This document shows positions 48,878 to 60,003 of a DNA stretch of 64,000 bases, one piece after another. Source of the stretch: Blepharisma japonicum (Eukaryota > Ciliophora > Heterotrichea > Heterotrichida > Blepharismidae). Under the pieces are notes generated by a model. That model was not told the origin of the DNA, made no database searches, and was given only the letters and a program-made list of their open reading frames with translations. The stretch covers positions 62,001-126,000 of the forward strand of contig CATKHK010000002.1 in assembly GCA_949751835.1 (NCBI GenBank). The letters are read 5' to 3'. The translations under genes were made by a program, and so were the position numbers. Every line of letters begins with the position of its first letter. The stretch's first letter is position 1.

Positions 48878-51800
48878 TTATGGGATGGAAATGTTAGTGC
48901 TATAAACATTACCACTTCGTTCGTTTGTGATTTCAATAGATGCTCCATTGTCGCTTTCGAAAATGGTTATTGAAACACTTTTACCTTGAATTATGCATCG
49001 TTGATGGCCGATTATTTTTTTCTTGGTCTTGCTATATTTAAGGAGGGATGAAAAATGTTTTCCTAGAATTTTTGTAAATGTATCATTAATAATTCCAAAC
49101 GCTTTTGAATAATTTTCATTTTTTACGTTTTTTGTAAAAGTGAACCTTAGATTAGGTTTAGCGTCTTTATTTTCACCAGCCTTTTCTACAGCTTTTTCTA
49201 CACATGGAGCTATACAGTTTTCTTCTCGGTTTACCGATATATTGATATTTGGGGTATCCTCTCTTAAAATTCTTTTAGAAATATTAATTTCTCTCATTTC
49301 TTCTATTATTATCAAATCAGCAACTTTTTTGAAATTTTTGTCTAAATTTTCTACATTAATTCCTAAAATATCAGACAGCTCGCGTCTTGAAATACAAAAA
49401 TTATTCTCTATTGCTGGGGCTTTTTTATCAGCAATTGCTTCTATTAATATGTCTTCATCTGTATCGATATAACTAATGTCAAAAAATTTTAAGGTATATT
49501 TAAATGAATTGTTCAGCACTCTTACTGTAGCAAAAATTTGTCTTGGCTCAATAAATGAGCTTTTTCGAAGGACAATTTCGTTGTTTTCGATGTCGACGTT
49601 TACAAAGATTTCATTTTTTTTAGTGTAGAGTTCAGAGGATTCTCATAAATTAAGGAGTTCACAAAGCTCACTAACTGAATAAATTACAGGTTTTGGCTTA
49701 GGGGCATTATTTAACCCATGAACCTCAATGCGGATATATTCTCCTAGGGCAATTTTTGTCCTTGATGTATCCCCTGGAATAAGATTGCTTTTCGTTTTTA
49801 TTATAGAAATTAAAAACGTTTGGCCTCTAATATGCCGTTCTCCCTTTACTAAAATTTCATCAGGAATCTCTGAAATCGTCCTTCGTTTGTTTTTCCTTCT
49901 AAAAACATTTTGGATTTTGGTGATTTTTGCTATATCTTGGTCAGAGTAAAGCAAGGACAATTTCCCATTTTCAATGGTCAAATTTTTGACGAAGTCATCA
50001 ATTTTCATATTCTGAGGCTGTTGCTGGGTTAAATTATAGACTTCATGGGTATCCAAGCTTTCTGCTCTAATTTTGAACTCGTCTTGGTTTGTTTTTACTA
50101 TAGTAATTAAATAATCAGATCCATCAATTGAGCTAATTTTTTGCAAACCTGGGTCTTCACACTCATTTTGGTCCTTTTTTTGGAAATTTGATGTATTTAC
50201 ATCTGGGATTTCTTTTTGGTTTATCGGGTTGAAAGAAAATTCAACGTCAGGAGGGCTTTCTAATGGAATTTCATTAGAATTTATAAAATTTTTGGGCATG
50301 TCAAAAGAATATTTTTTTTGGATTGGCCATTGTGTTTTTATCATACTTGAGGTAAAATTTGAAAAAGCTGGGTTTGGGGTTGGTTCTTTTATTAATGGGA
50401 TAGCTACATTTTCTGTTTTAGGTTTTGATTGTATAAGGACTAATAAATTTCGGCTTGGTGTTTTAGGAGAAGTGTTTAACTTTACCTCCTCAGCATTCTT
50501 TTTATTAAACTTCAGCTGCTTCCTGACCTTCTTTCCTCTAAAAGCAGCTTGGATTTTTGCTACAACATCATTGTCGATTGTATTTAAATCAATTGGCTCT
50601 TCTTTTTTAGGATTTTCTTTTATTGGTTCAGCTTTTATTACAGCTTTTTCTTCAACTTTAGTGTCTTTTAATATTTTTCTTGTCTTATTTCCTCTGATTA
50701 TAGCTTGCATTTTTATGATTGCTTTGATATCATTTTCATCTATTTTTTCGTCAGATTTTTTATTAGAAACATCTTCATTTTTTTTTTGGGTCTCAGATTT
50801 TTCATTTGGTTCCTTATCAGATTTTACGTTTGATTTTTCTTCTTTTTTATTAGTTTTCCCTTGGTTTTCTATTATTTCTGCAAGTTTTTCGCTTGGGGCT
50901 TCACTAGATTGGCTTTTTTTTAATGGAATCTGAGGTGGCTCTTCCTCAATTGTTTGTTTAAAAGAATTTTGCATTCCAAATCCATCGACAAACGTCTGGC
51001 TTTTTGAAACCGGTTTTACACCTTTTAAATTGCTTTTAACCTCCTTTGATTTTTCCTCTTTTACAGGTAAAATTTTGCTGACATTTATTTCATGTTTCCC
51101 ATCCGTCTTGCATTCTTTGCTATCCATGCTGTACTCTAATAGTCCCAAATGGTCAAGTTCTAGTAAATCAACGTCATTTTCAGCCTCCTTAAAATCCCTT
51201 GATAAGCTATTTTTAGCAGTACCACTGTTTTCTTCAATATGAGAAAACTTTGGAGACTGGTAAACTGTGGAAGACCCATTTCTTCTTAATTTTATTCGGT
51301 TTTGTTTAAAAGTCTTGTGAAATTTCAATTGGCTTTGCATATTATTTGGATCTTTGTCTTTTTTTTCCTGATTTAGCTGAAATCAATCAGCCTCAGGTCC
51401 TCCAAATGTTTTGTAAAAAGTTCTTGAGTTTTCATCAGATCTCGTTGAGATTATTTTCTCAAAAGTACTATTACTTTTTTTCCCATGAGTTTTTGGGGTT
51501 TTTCTTTCGGTTTGGCTTTTTATGGCTGCTTGATACGATTTTTTTAAATTTTCAAGCAGCTGGTGTTGGGAACTATCAGAGTAATTTTTCATAAAAACTA
51601 TTGATTTTTTATACCACTCAATCGAGCTCTCAAAATTTTTAAGAAATTCTTCTTCAACACCTAAATTGTGATATGCAACTCCTAGAGTTGTTATTTTTTG
51701 TCTATACTCTTCTGAACTTTTTGGCAAGTTTAAATTTACTAGCTCTTCTTTAGCGTTTTGTATTGCAAGTTTGCAATAACTGGAGGCTTCTTTGTGGAGG

Positions 51801-52309
51801 TTTAAACTCGAATAGATTGTGCACAAATTTAAATATAAGGAAGAACGATCAATTTCAATTGAAGGATAATCCTTGATGAGTTGGAGGGCTTGATGGGCAT
51901 AGGCTTGGGCTTTTTTATGCTTTCCACAGTTCTGATATGCACAAGCTAGGGTGTTAATTGCACTACAAAATTCGGGGATTAATTTTAGATGATAAGGTTG
52001 GGAAATTTTTAATAAGTTTTGAAGAATTTTGATAGCTTCTAAAGGGTTTTCTTTGCATAATAAGGATCCTGCTCCCTTCGATATAGACTTGAGCATTTGG
52101 CCCAAAAAAGATAAAACCTCGGAGCTGTTTTCGCCATAAAATGTTTTTCGAATTGGCAGCGCTTTGTTTATAAATTCTATGCAATCTAAAAATCGTTTTT
52201 GTTCTAGTAAAGAGTCAATGGTCCTTTCAATTCTCTCTAAAATTTGTAAGTCTGCACTATTAATTCTTGTGTTTCTTCTTTTGACTAAGAGCATACTTGG
52301 CTCTACCAT
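48878..52309 (-). CDS. TPR and IQ-motif protein, copy 2 of a tandem pair
   Basis: A 1,143-aa protein read across two TGA=Trp codons (51383, 49643). The N-terminus MVEPSMLLVKRRNTRINSAD is nearly identical to copy 1 (Gly for Ser at position 5) and the TPR block (about 20-270) is closely related. The linker differs: it carries two IQ motifs (IIKMQAIIRGNKTRK near 530, VAKIQAAFRGKKVRK near 580) in addition to the shared one (ITKIQNVFRRKNKR near 800). The C-terminal domain continues past the point where copy 1 stops. The ATG at 52309 is chosen because it aligns with the start of copy 1; the frame extends upstream only through a non-ATG. The protein is a probable calmodulin-binding scaffold by inference; no family name is known to me. 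Confidence 0.8.
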
Positions 52310-52692
52310 TGTAAAAATTATTATAGCTATCACTATTTTTAAAAAAATCGATTAAATATACGAATTCCTCAGTAAAAAATCAAAATTTCTAAAAATCATT
52401 ATCAATCATAATCAGCAATGACATTTATTTTTCTTTTTCCAATATTTTTATATCGATATTTTAGAAGCTCTCTTAATCGTTAATTGACCCAATCAATTTA
52501 AAGTTTTTTATTGCTTTTTAAATTTATATCCTGGGCCAATGAATTTTATAATTTTCATTTCATATAAATAATTACATAATTATTATTTATTAAGCAAAAT
52601 ACTAAAATTTACATAATTCTTTATTTTACAAATAATCATCCAAATAGCCACACTTTCATTTGACTTTTCTGCTAACTTAAATTTATACAAAT
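52310..52692. other. Divergent intergenic region
   Basis: 383 bp of AT-rich DNA between the divergent starts of TPR-IQ copy 2 and the LRR gene. It must contain both promoters. No repeat or RNA gene was seen. Confidence 0.5.
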
Positions 52693-54210
52693 ATGAGAGC
52701 GAGTAAAATAAGTTTCACGCAAAAAAAAAGTCTAGAGAATTTCTCTGATAATTCTCAAATCAATCAAAATTGAATTATGAGTAGACTGGACTGGTTTAAG
52801 TATGCAGAAGAAGCTTTTAATTTTGCCAAACACAATTACTGTTTGCTGAAAATAAATGCTTATCAATTGATAGCAACTCTAGAAAAACTTTCATTTAAGC
52901 TTCCATTGCTTTCTCAGTCTCAATATTACTCTATAAATTCATTATATCCTTACTCATATAAAGAAGTAACCCAAAAAATATTGGAATTTAGCCAAGATTT
53001 TGACTGTGATGAACTAATTGATGCGCTGATAGAAATTAAGAAAAAATCTGAATACAAAATTAAAATAAATCGAACTTCCCCAGATGATAAAGAAAAAATT
53101 GAGTTAAAAAAGCATATAAATTCTCAAAATGATGCTAATTCAGGGCAATCATCTAATTGTATTTCAATTTCTCATGCTGGAAACTTTGTTATGCCTAAAT
53201 TTCCTGCCCAAATTTTGTATATAAATTTGTCAGACAATGGTATTTCTCAGGCCAAGTGAGATATTCCTCAATCTTTGGTTCTTCTTAATTTGAGCAATAA
53301 TTTCCTAGCAGAATTTTCAAATAAAAATCCATTGATAAATTTGCAGTATCTGAATTTAAGTGGAAATAAAATAGCTTCAATTGAAAATTTTGCGGAATTT
53401 AAAGAATTGATTGAGATCTATATAGAAAAAAATTCTATTAAAAATATTGGATCTTTACAAAAAGCTGAAAATTTAAAATTAATTGATGCTGCCTATAATT
53501 TAATTGAAAAGTATAAAGACATAGTGCCTTTGAATGCTAGTACAAAACTTCAAACAATTAGCCTAAAAGGGAACAAAATTTCAAATGAGCCAAATTACCA
53601 AGAATTTGTTCAAGACTTGTTCCCAAGAATCAGCACTCTAGACCCACCTGATATTTTTTCTCTATCTCAATGTCCGTTACCTAATTTACTGTTTTCATCT
53701 ATGCCTGATCACAATTTTCTCCATAAAACTCATCAAAGCCTGCCTCCAAATGACGCTTCTCTATCAAAGCATTCTAGCACTCCAAAACCTCACCAAAAAT
53801 ACTCCTTTGAAAAATCTCACAAAATTGACTTAAGCCAGATCAGTTGCTTGGAAATTTTAAATTCTTCAAAAACCTCTACCCCAAAAACCTGCACAAGGTC
53901 GACAACCCCAATGTTTATTGACAAAGCGAAAACATCAAGAAGTACTAATGCTTCACCTAGATCAGTAAAAATAAATATCCAGCCAAGAACCCCTGAAAGG
54001 TCATCAAAAAAAGTGCTTCAATCAAAATTAATTTCTTCAGGACGAATAAGCCAAAGTGATGAGTCCTTTCTAAATTTTTCAATGGCTAACAAAGTAAGCT
54101 TGATTAATAGTGAAAGTATCACAAGCTCCTTAAAAATCGGGTATGGGAATCCTATTGCTGCTATGATGATTAAGCCTGCTCTCAGTACAAAAGTAAAGCC
54201 AAAATCATAA
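52693..54210 (+). CDS. Leucine-rich repeat protein (SDS22-like repeats)
   Basis: A 505-aa protein. The ATG at 52693 opens the frame and passes TGA=Trp codons at 52771 and 53257; an internal ATG at 52777 is an alternative start. The N-terminal 150 residues are helical and unassigned. About five LRRs of 20-22 residues follow at about 170-310 (ILYINLSDNGIS, LVLLNLSNNFL, LQYLNLSGNKI, LIEIYIEKNSIKNI, LQTISLKGNKI), with a cap FPRISTLD typical of SDS22-type arrays. The C-terminal 190 residues are Ser/Thr/Pro/Lys-rich and probably disordered. Such proteins are common in cilia and centrosomes of ciliates, but no specific partner can be assigned. Confidence 0.82.
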
Positions 54211-54261
54211 TTATTGTAAAAATTATTATTATTTTAAATACGAGGGAATTATGAACATTTT

Positions 54262-55158
54262 CTATATACAATTATTAAAGGATCCGTAGCCTCTGATACT
54301 TACAACTATACATGTAATATTGTCCCTTGACCCCTTAATCATTGCTTCCTGCACTAGCATTTCAGCTACTTGAAAAGGCTTCAAATTCCCAGCATTCCTG
54401 ACAATTTTTCCTATTTCTTCTTTATTAAGCACATCAAAGAGCCCATCTGTCGCTATCACCAAAGCCAGATCATTTTTATTTATCTGTCTTTCAGCTACAT
54501 AAGGCTCCGAAATCACAAATTCTTTAAGCTTGGCATGTCCTAAACTGCGTGAAATTGCTAACTGCCCATGCACTCTAAATACTTTTCCAATAGGAAACAC
54601 ATAGCCTCCAGCTTGTTCAATTCGTGTCTGCTCACTTAAATCTGACGCTAAATGGTCATGAGAAAGAATTTCAGTTTCCTCTTCACTAATTAACACAATT
54701 TTAGAATCCCCAACATTAGCTACTTTTAAGAGGTTATCTTCAATAATTGCTATAGCTGCTGTTGAGCCTCCTTCTTGGCTTGTATTAAGTGAACAATATG
54801 CCTTATCTGTTGCCTCAAAAGCTTTTTTTATGCTTTCCTCATCAGTTTTTTCAAGACTGTCCAATAACTTTTGGGAGGCAAATTTGGATACAGAATTTCC
54901 TGAATGACCATCAAAAACTCCGAATGCGTCACATTTTCCATGAAAATTTTCAATAGCTCGATAAGCGTCTTCCATATAAGGCCTTAATCCTTTTTTCATG
55001 CAGACTCCATATCTATTGCTTTGGACCGTGGTATCCTCCCACTGATCATAGGAAAATTTCATCTTCTTCCGTCGGTATTCAGTGTCGATATCAGGGATAT
55101 CTAGGTCTAAGTTGAACTTCCTCCAAGTAGGTGTAACTTTTAAAGCTGAAACTGCCAT
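54262..55158 (-). CDS. PP2C-family Ser/Thr protein phosphatase
   Basis: A 298-aa metal-dependent phosphatase with the full motif set: YGVCMKKGLRPYMEDAY near residue 50 (Arg and metal-binding Glu/Asp), FGVFDGHSG near 80 (metal-binding Asp-Gly), GGSTAAIAI near 126, VANVGDSKIVL, ISRSLGHAKLKE, VIATDGLFDVL near 233 and SRDNITCIVV near 276 with the last metal Asp. No transmembrane or targeting segment is visible. It removes phosphate from Ser/Thr in a Mg2+/Mn2+-dependent manner; the substrate is unknown. It stops with TAG 51 bp from the LRR gene end (tail to tail). No intron and no in-frame TGA. Confidence 0.94.
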   Translation of the reverse strand: MAVSALKVTPTWRKFNLDLDIPDIDTEYRRKKMKFSYDQWEDTTVQSNRYGVCMKKGLRPYMEDAYRAIENFHGKCDAFGVFDGHSGNSVSKFASQKLLDSLEKTDEESIKKAFEATDKAYCSLNTSQEGGSTAAIAIIEDNLLKVANVGDSKIVLISEEETEILSHDHLASDLSEQTRIEQAGGYVFPIGKVFRVHGQLAISRSLGHAKLKEFVISEPYVAERQINKNDLALVIATDGLFDVLNKEEIGKIVRNAGNLKPFQVAEMLVQEAMIKGSRDNITCIVVSIRGYGSFNNCI

Positions 55159-55575
55159 TTTAATATATATTAAAATTATAACTGTGTCATTTTAGTATGT
55201 AACTGCATCTATTCATTATATTTTAAAAAAAACCAATAAGATTATTATATATTCGTTTTATATTGATAAGAAAATGCCGGAGGAAGGGTATAGGTGGACG
55301 AATTATAGTAAAAAATTATAATAATTTAAATAAGGAATATTTTCATTGTTAGATTAGTTTGCAATAGAGTATGATTTAGATGCATTTTTTGGTAGTTTTT
55401 ACATTTTATTTTAGCTTACTTCATTCAGAAGGCAGAAATTTTTTTATGCATTTAAGATTAAAAATTATTAAATGGAACTCTTTTATAATAAAAGATTTTC
55501 AATGCACTCTGGAAAATGACCAGAAAATACAATATAGTCATATTAAACAAAATGTATAATTATTAATTACATCGG
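55159..55575. other. Intergenic, AT-rich
   Basis: 417 bp upstream of the PP2C start and downstream of the next minus-strand gene. AT-rich; no open frame, repeat or RNA gene recognised. Confidence 0.5.
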
Positions 55576-56505
55576 CTAAAAGCAATTGCAATGGCACATT
55601 TTCTGCCGACTCATCGATTCATTCGTGATTTTATTATAAGATTTCATCTCATAAGGGTTACTATATACTTTCGGCTCAACCTTCAGTGACCGAATTGGAA
55701 AAGTGCACGTTAAATCATTAAACGTATCATTGATTGTATAGCTATGTGAGCTATTTGCAGGTTGGCTTAAATCAAATTCACTTTTTTTCCTTTTCTCCAA
55801 TGAGCACATAACGTATCTATTTAAATAATCCAATTCATCCCCAACTTGTGTACCTTTACGAAGATCCACAGCCAGTTTTCTATTAATACTTGGCCCAGCT
55901 GCATTTTTCTTGTTATAGTCCTGAGATCCCTCACTTTGCTGCTGCTCCAAAAGTACTTTTTTCAGCTGGATATCTGACTCTTCATACTGAAAAGGGACAC
56001 TTCTTGTATTCAGAACTTTGTTGACAATTTCTGCAAGTGAGTACTGTAACGTTTCAATTGGAATGGTAAAGGACACTTTGATTTCAAATGAAATCACTAG
56101 TTGAATGAGACTGCAGTCCACTTGGACATCAATCCAAATATCGTTTGAAGCGATATCACAAGTTAAGTGATCACCTGTTTTTATATAGTCTCCTATTGTT
56201 CCAATCTGACTGGAAATTACCTTAGGTAAAGGAGCTTGGTTGTTTGTCAGGTTTATAGCTCTTAAATTTGTTAATCCTGAGAATGTGGAGTACTTCTCCA
56301 TTGCTTCTCCAATGCGGAAGCAAAGATAAGAGAGAGAGTCGCTGAATATTAAATACTTTTTGCTAACAGTGACTAAAATGACTTGTTTAGGCACAGGATT
56401 TCAATGCACGGTGACCTCAATCATTTTTTGAGCATTTCCGTCTTTATCAAGGTAGATATAATTTTCATCGTCTATACATCTTGGGTCCTCATGCAAGTTC
56501 GTCAT
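55576..56505 (-). CDS. Unknown protein with possible ubiquitin-like fold and C-terminal Cys cluster
   Basis: A 309-aa protein. The ATG at 56505 follows an in-frame stop at 56509. Residues about 28-105 alternate strands and a helix ending PLPKVISSQIGTIGDYIKTG then DHLTCDI, a pattern seen at the end of beta-grasp (ubiquitin-like) domains; this is a fold guess, not a family hit. A second beta-rich stretch follows (IWIDVQVDCSLIQLVISFEI). The C-terminus is basic and hydrophilic and ends CHCNCF, where a Cys four from the end could be lipidated, although CNCF is a poor CaaX box. It is divergent from the coiled-coil gene across 94 bp. Function unknown. Confidence 0.65.
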
Positions 56506-56599
56506 GTTTTATAATATAGCAAGAAAAAATATCGAAATGGTTTAAATTCTTAGTCTCTCTTAAAATTTAAAAAAATTATAAAATTACTAAGAGCAAATA

Positions 56600-57238
56600 A
56601 TGTCAGAGTTCAAAATCCCAAGTATCCCAAAATTAAACATCCCATCTCTATCATTCACAGTTGAAGACGTTTCTCCTCGATCAGAAGACTTCCGAGAGTG
56701 TCCAATAATTAACTACCCTATTTCCTTTCAAGCTCCTATCTCTAAAGAATCTCCCAACAAAACCACTGCAAATTTTCCTCTCACAAGCAATTTCAGCAAA
56801 GAAATAAAAAATCCTCTTCTTAGTACCGAAAATACATTTTTGCAGCTTATTAAGCACCAATCTGCTGAAATAGACAGTTTGCATGCTGAAAATAATCAAT
56901 TGAAATCTAAACTTAGCGAAGCAGAAGCTGAATTAAAATCCCTTAGAAGGATGAAGGTTTTAATGAGAGAGCAAGAGCGAAAAATCACAAGTCTACAAAC
57001 ATCGCTTGATTTAGCTACAGAAGAATGCAATGGCTTAAAGATGCAACTGTCTCAAGCTCATGAAGAAGATATAGAATGAGAAAATAATTGAGAAAATAAA
57101 TCAACACTTATTGATCTTGCTGAATTTTATAGTGATTGGCCACCAAGAAGAATATGGAAAGATCCTGCACCCGAAATAAATGAAAAACTTGAAAATCTGA
57201 AGGAAAAAATAAAGTATATCGTTAACGGCAAATTATAG
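56600..57238 (+). CDS. Small coiled-coil protein, unknown
   Basis: A 212-aa protein with TGA=Trp at 57077 and 57089. The N-terminus is Pro/Ser-rich (SEFKIPSIPKLNIPSLSF). A continuous coiled coil runs about 75-160 (IDSLHAENNQLKSKLSEAEA and onward). The C-terminal 50 residues include FYSDWPPRRIWKDPAP and a final helix. Without TGA=Trp it would end after 159 residues and lose the tryptophan-rich tail. No known family; probably a structural or adaptor protein. It lies tail to tail with the first DHHC gene, 93 bp apart. Confidence 0.72.
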
Positions 57239-57331
57239 GAGAAAATACCGTTTGCAAAAATAATCGCATCGAATTAATTTAATTTTTATTTCAGGAATTA
57301 AATTAAGCTATTATATATCATTATCCTTTTC

Positions 57332-58459
57332 TTAAGTGGGCTGTTTATCTCTCATATTAATTTCCAGGACTGACGTATTCGGAGTCAGGCTTGAGATTTC
57401 AGCCCTACTTTTATGCAAAATGCTTGTCTCTGTGTCAATTTCGGACACAAATGGCGATCTCGTTCTACGTTCTTTGCTTTGCTCGATTAATCTACTGATA
57501 TTCACATTTTGTTCAGCAGTAAATTCATAAGAGGTATCTGATATTGATGGCCTTCCTGAAGGGCTATTAGCGACCACAGAAAGCGAGTTTGGTGGATGTG
57601 AAATGGCACCCTCTCTATTTGTTTCAGATTCTACAGGGTCATTTTCTAATACATCTTGAAAAGGATCATGACTCCATACAACTCCATCTCCTACAGGCTT
57701 TCCAGATTTCCCATAATAAGGTACAACCCAAAGCCAAGGATTTCTCCCAAACACTTGTAGCCAATTTCTAGCTGATTTTAAGTCATAATTCCCAGTTGAA
57801 GCTGTATTATCTAAACTTTCTATTGTCGTAGAATTTTTCATTATAAGTTTTACATGAAATTTTGTAAAGGTCGTCAATATAGAGCAAAGCAGTAATAAAA
57901 ATATATAAACTCCTATATAAAGCAAATGAGGATGCAAGTTAACCCGAATTTCGCTTGACTTTAATAGATGTTTGACCGATGAAAAAATCGTTGGGGTCAT
58001 AAACAAAATCATATAATAAGCACAGAGCAGCGTATAAAACAGCAGTAAAAGGAAAAGCTTGCGGTTGTAAAAGCCTACACAGTTGTTTATTCATGGGCAG
58101 TGGTGGTCCATATTTAGGACACATCGATTGCAGACTGAACAATGATGGCATCTTTCAGGCTTAAATACATGGCAAAGCAAGCAGTATCTTTTTCGTTTGG
58201 CTTCAGAATCTCCCATATAAAATCCCTAAATAAAAAATACCCAGTACGGAGGCACTCTTCCTGGCTCTGAAAATGTGACGTGAAAAAGGCTCCATAGAAG
58301 CATGAAAAGGATGAGATGAAAGCCAAACAGAATTCCTTTTTGTGATGGGTACTGAGGGAGATAGAGCTCGATCACAAATGTATAATATATCATAGCGATA
58401 ATAGCAAGTAGCACGAGAATGAAGATGCTTCCAAAATATTTGCGGAAATTAATTGGCAT
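57332..58459 (-). CDS. DHHC palmitoyltransferase, canonical copy (array copy 1)
   Basis: Spliced product of 370 aa (15-nt intron 58226-58240). S-acyltransferases attach palmitate to cysteines of membrane proteins. TM1 lies at about residues 8-32 and TM2 at about 40-62. The Cys-rich domain follows ([20 protein letters not shown]) with the intact DHHC-P-W-I-N-N-C active site, its Trp encoded by TGA. TM3 and TM4 come next, then the family's post-TM TTIE motif and [20 protein letters not shown] disordered tail of about 115 residues ends the protein. It is the only copy in the array with the full DHHC and the TTxE motif, so it is the likely functional parent. The start ATG is conserved in all copies (MPI...). 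Stop TAA. Confidence 0.92.
58226..58240 (-). other. 15-nt intron in DHHC copy 1
   Basis: gtattttttatttag on the minus strand, GT...AG, ending in an in-frame TAG. Splicing joins PPYW to GFYMGDSEA and restores the frame to the Cys-rich domain. The site is shared by every copy of the array. Confidence 0.92.
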
Positions 58460-58674
58460 TTTTATATGAGTTATGAATAATTGGATTTTTGTGTTTTTGA
58501 ACTAATATAAAGTATTTTTAGTATAAAAAATATTATAGAAAGATACGAGAGTATTGCTTAAATTTTAGATATAATGGATTTTCATAGAGAAATTTCGGAT
58601 TGTATTTGTGTGGACAATTAAAAGAATCAACAGTAGCACATGTGCAATTACTAATGACAGCTCTCGATATACTA

Positions 58675-58716
58675 CTTTCCCGAGGATGGCGCGGAATGGC
58701 GCCATCCTCGGGAAAG
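58675..58716. repeat. GC-rich perfect 18-bp hairpin inserted in the DHHC array
   Basis: Arms ctttcccgaggatggcgc (58675-58692) and gcgccatcctcgggaaag (58699-58716) are exact reverse complements, with a 6-nt loop ggaatg. It is far more GC-rich than its surroundings. The equivalent flank of copy 2 (about 59753-59780, gacagcttttgataaatatt) lacks it, so it is an insertion or fold-back remnant between copies. No coding capacity. Confidence 0.9.
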
Positions 58717-59061
58717 ATCAATAAATATTATTAAGGAATTGGCTAAGCATTGAAGATTATTTGCAATACCCTATGCTATGTACAATACACATTAAAGAAA
58801 AAAAATTAAAAAAATATATGCTTAAAATGAGACATAGTCTTGTAAATTATTGAAAATATATCAAATTATACTTAACAATTGGAGAAATTGCTAAATTAGT
58901 GCTAAGGGTATAAGAAATACAAATGGTTAGCACAGTGAAATGTTTTTTGGCAAAATTTTCAAAAAACATAATCTGTCAAAATTCGCCAAGGATTAGCTAA
59001 AAATACCAAAAATGTGTCTAAACAGTTGGAAAGATGTCAAAAAACATAGCCAAGTTTTCCA

Positions 59062-59566
59062 ATTTAACTTTAATAGTTTGACCGATGAAAGAATCGTTGG
59101 GGTCATAAACTGAATAACATAACAAGCACAGAGCAGCATATAAAAAAGCTGTAAAATGTAAAGCTTGAGGTTATAAAAGCCTATACAGTTATTTATTCAC
59201 GGGCAGTAGTAATTCATATTTAGGACACATCAATCGCAGTCTGGACAATGATGGCATCTTTCAGGCTTAAAAGCATGACAAAGCAAGCAGTATCTTTTTT
59301 TGTTTGGCTTCAAAATCTCCCATGTAAAATCTCTAAATAAAAAATGCCCAGTACGGAAGCACTCTTCCTGGCTCTGAAAATATGATGTGAAAAAGGTTCC
59401 ATAGAAGCATGGGAAAGATGAGATGAAAGCCAATCAAAATTCCTTTTTTAGAAGGGTATTGAGGGAGATAGAGCTCGATCACAAATGTATAATAAATCGT
59501 AGCGATGATAGAAAGATCCACGAGAATGAGGATTCTTTCTAAAAGTTTGTAGAAATTAATAGGCAT
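59062..59566 (-). pseudogene. DHHC array copy 2, truncated pseudogene
   Basis: It has the N-terminal half only: start ATG, TM1, TM2, Cys-rich domain and TM3, then homology stops near 59062. The 15-nt intron (59333-59347) has donor GC instead of GT. A one-base insertion in the A-run after the intron (near 59300) shifts the frame before the Cys-rich domain, whose active site would read NYYC. The C-terminal half is missing, so this is a dead copy. Confidence 0.88.
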
Positions 59567-60003
59567 TTTTATATGAGTTTTGAATAATTTGATTTTTTTA
59601 AGTTAATATAAAGTATTTTTAGTATAAAAAATATTATAGCAAGATAAGAGAGTATTGCTTAAATTTTAGATATAATGTATTTTCTAGAGAAATTCGGTTT
59701 GTATTTGTGTGGATAATTAAATCAATCAATAGTTGCAAGTGCAATTACTTATGACAGCTTTTGATAAATATTATTGAGAAATTGGCTAAGCATTGAAGAT
59801 TATTTGCAATGCGGCGTGCAATTACAATACACATTAAAGAAAAAAAATTAAATAAAATATTTACCATAAATTGAGATATATTCTTTTTAATTATTGAAAA
59901 TATCTCCAATTATTATTTACAATTGGAAAACTTGCTAAAATAGTGCTAATCTTTTATAAGCTATTATATATCATTATCCCTTTCCTAGGGAGTATCCCTC
60001 ATA

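Noticed and set aside
50229-50933. Open frame of 234 codons on the plus strand
   Set aside because: Antisense of TPR-IQ copy 2. It is composed mostly of Phe, Ser and Ile from reverse-reading Lys/Glu codons, with no motif.
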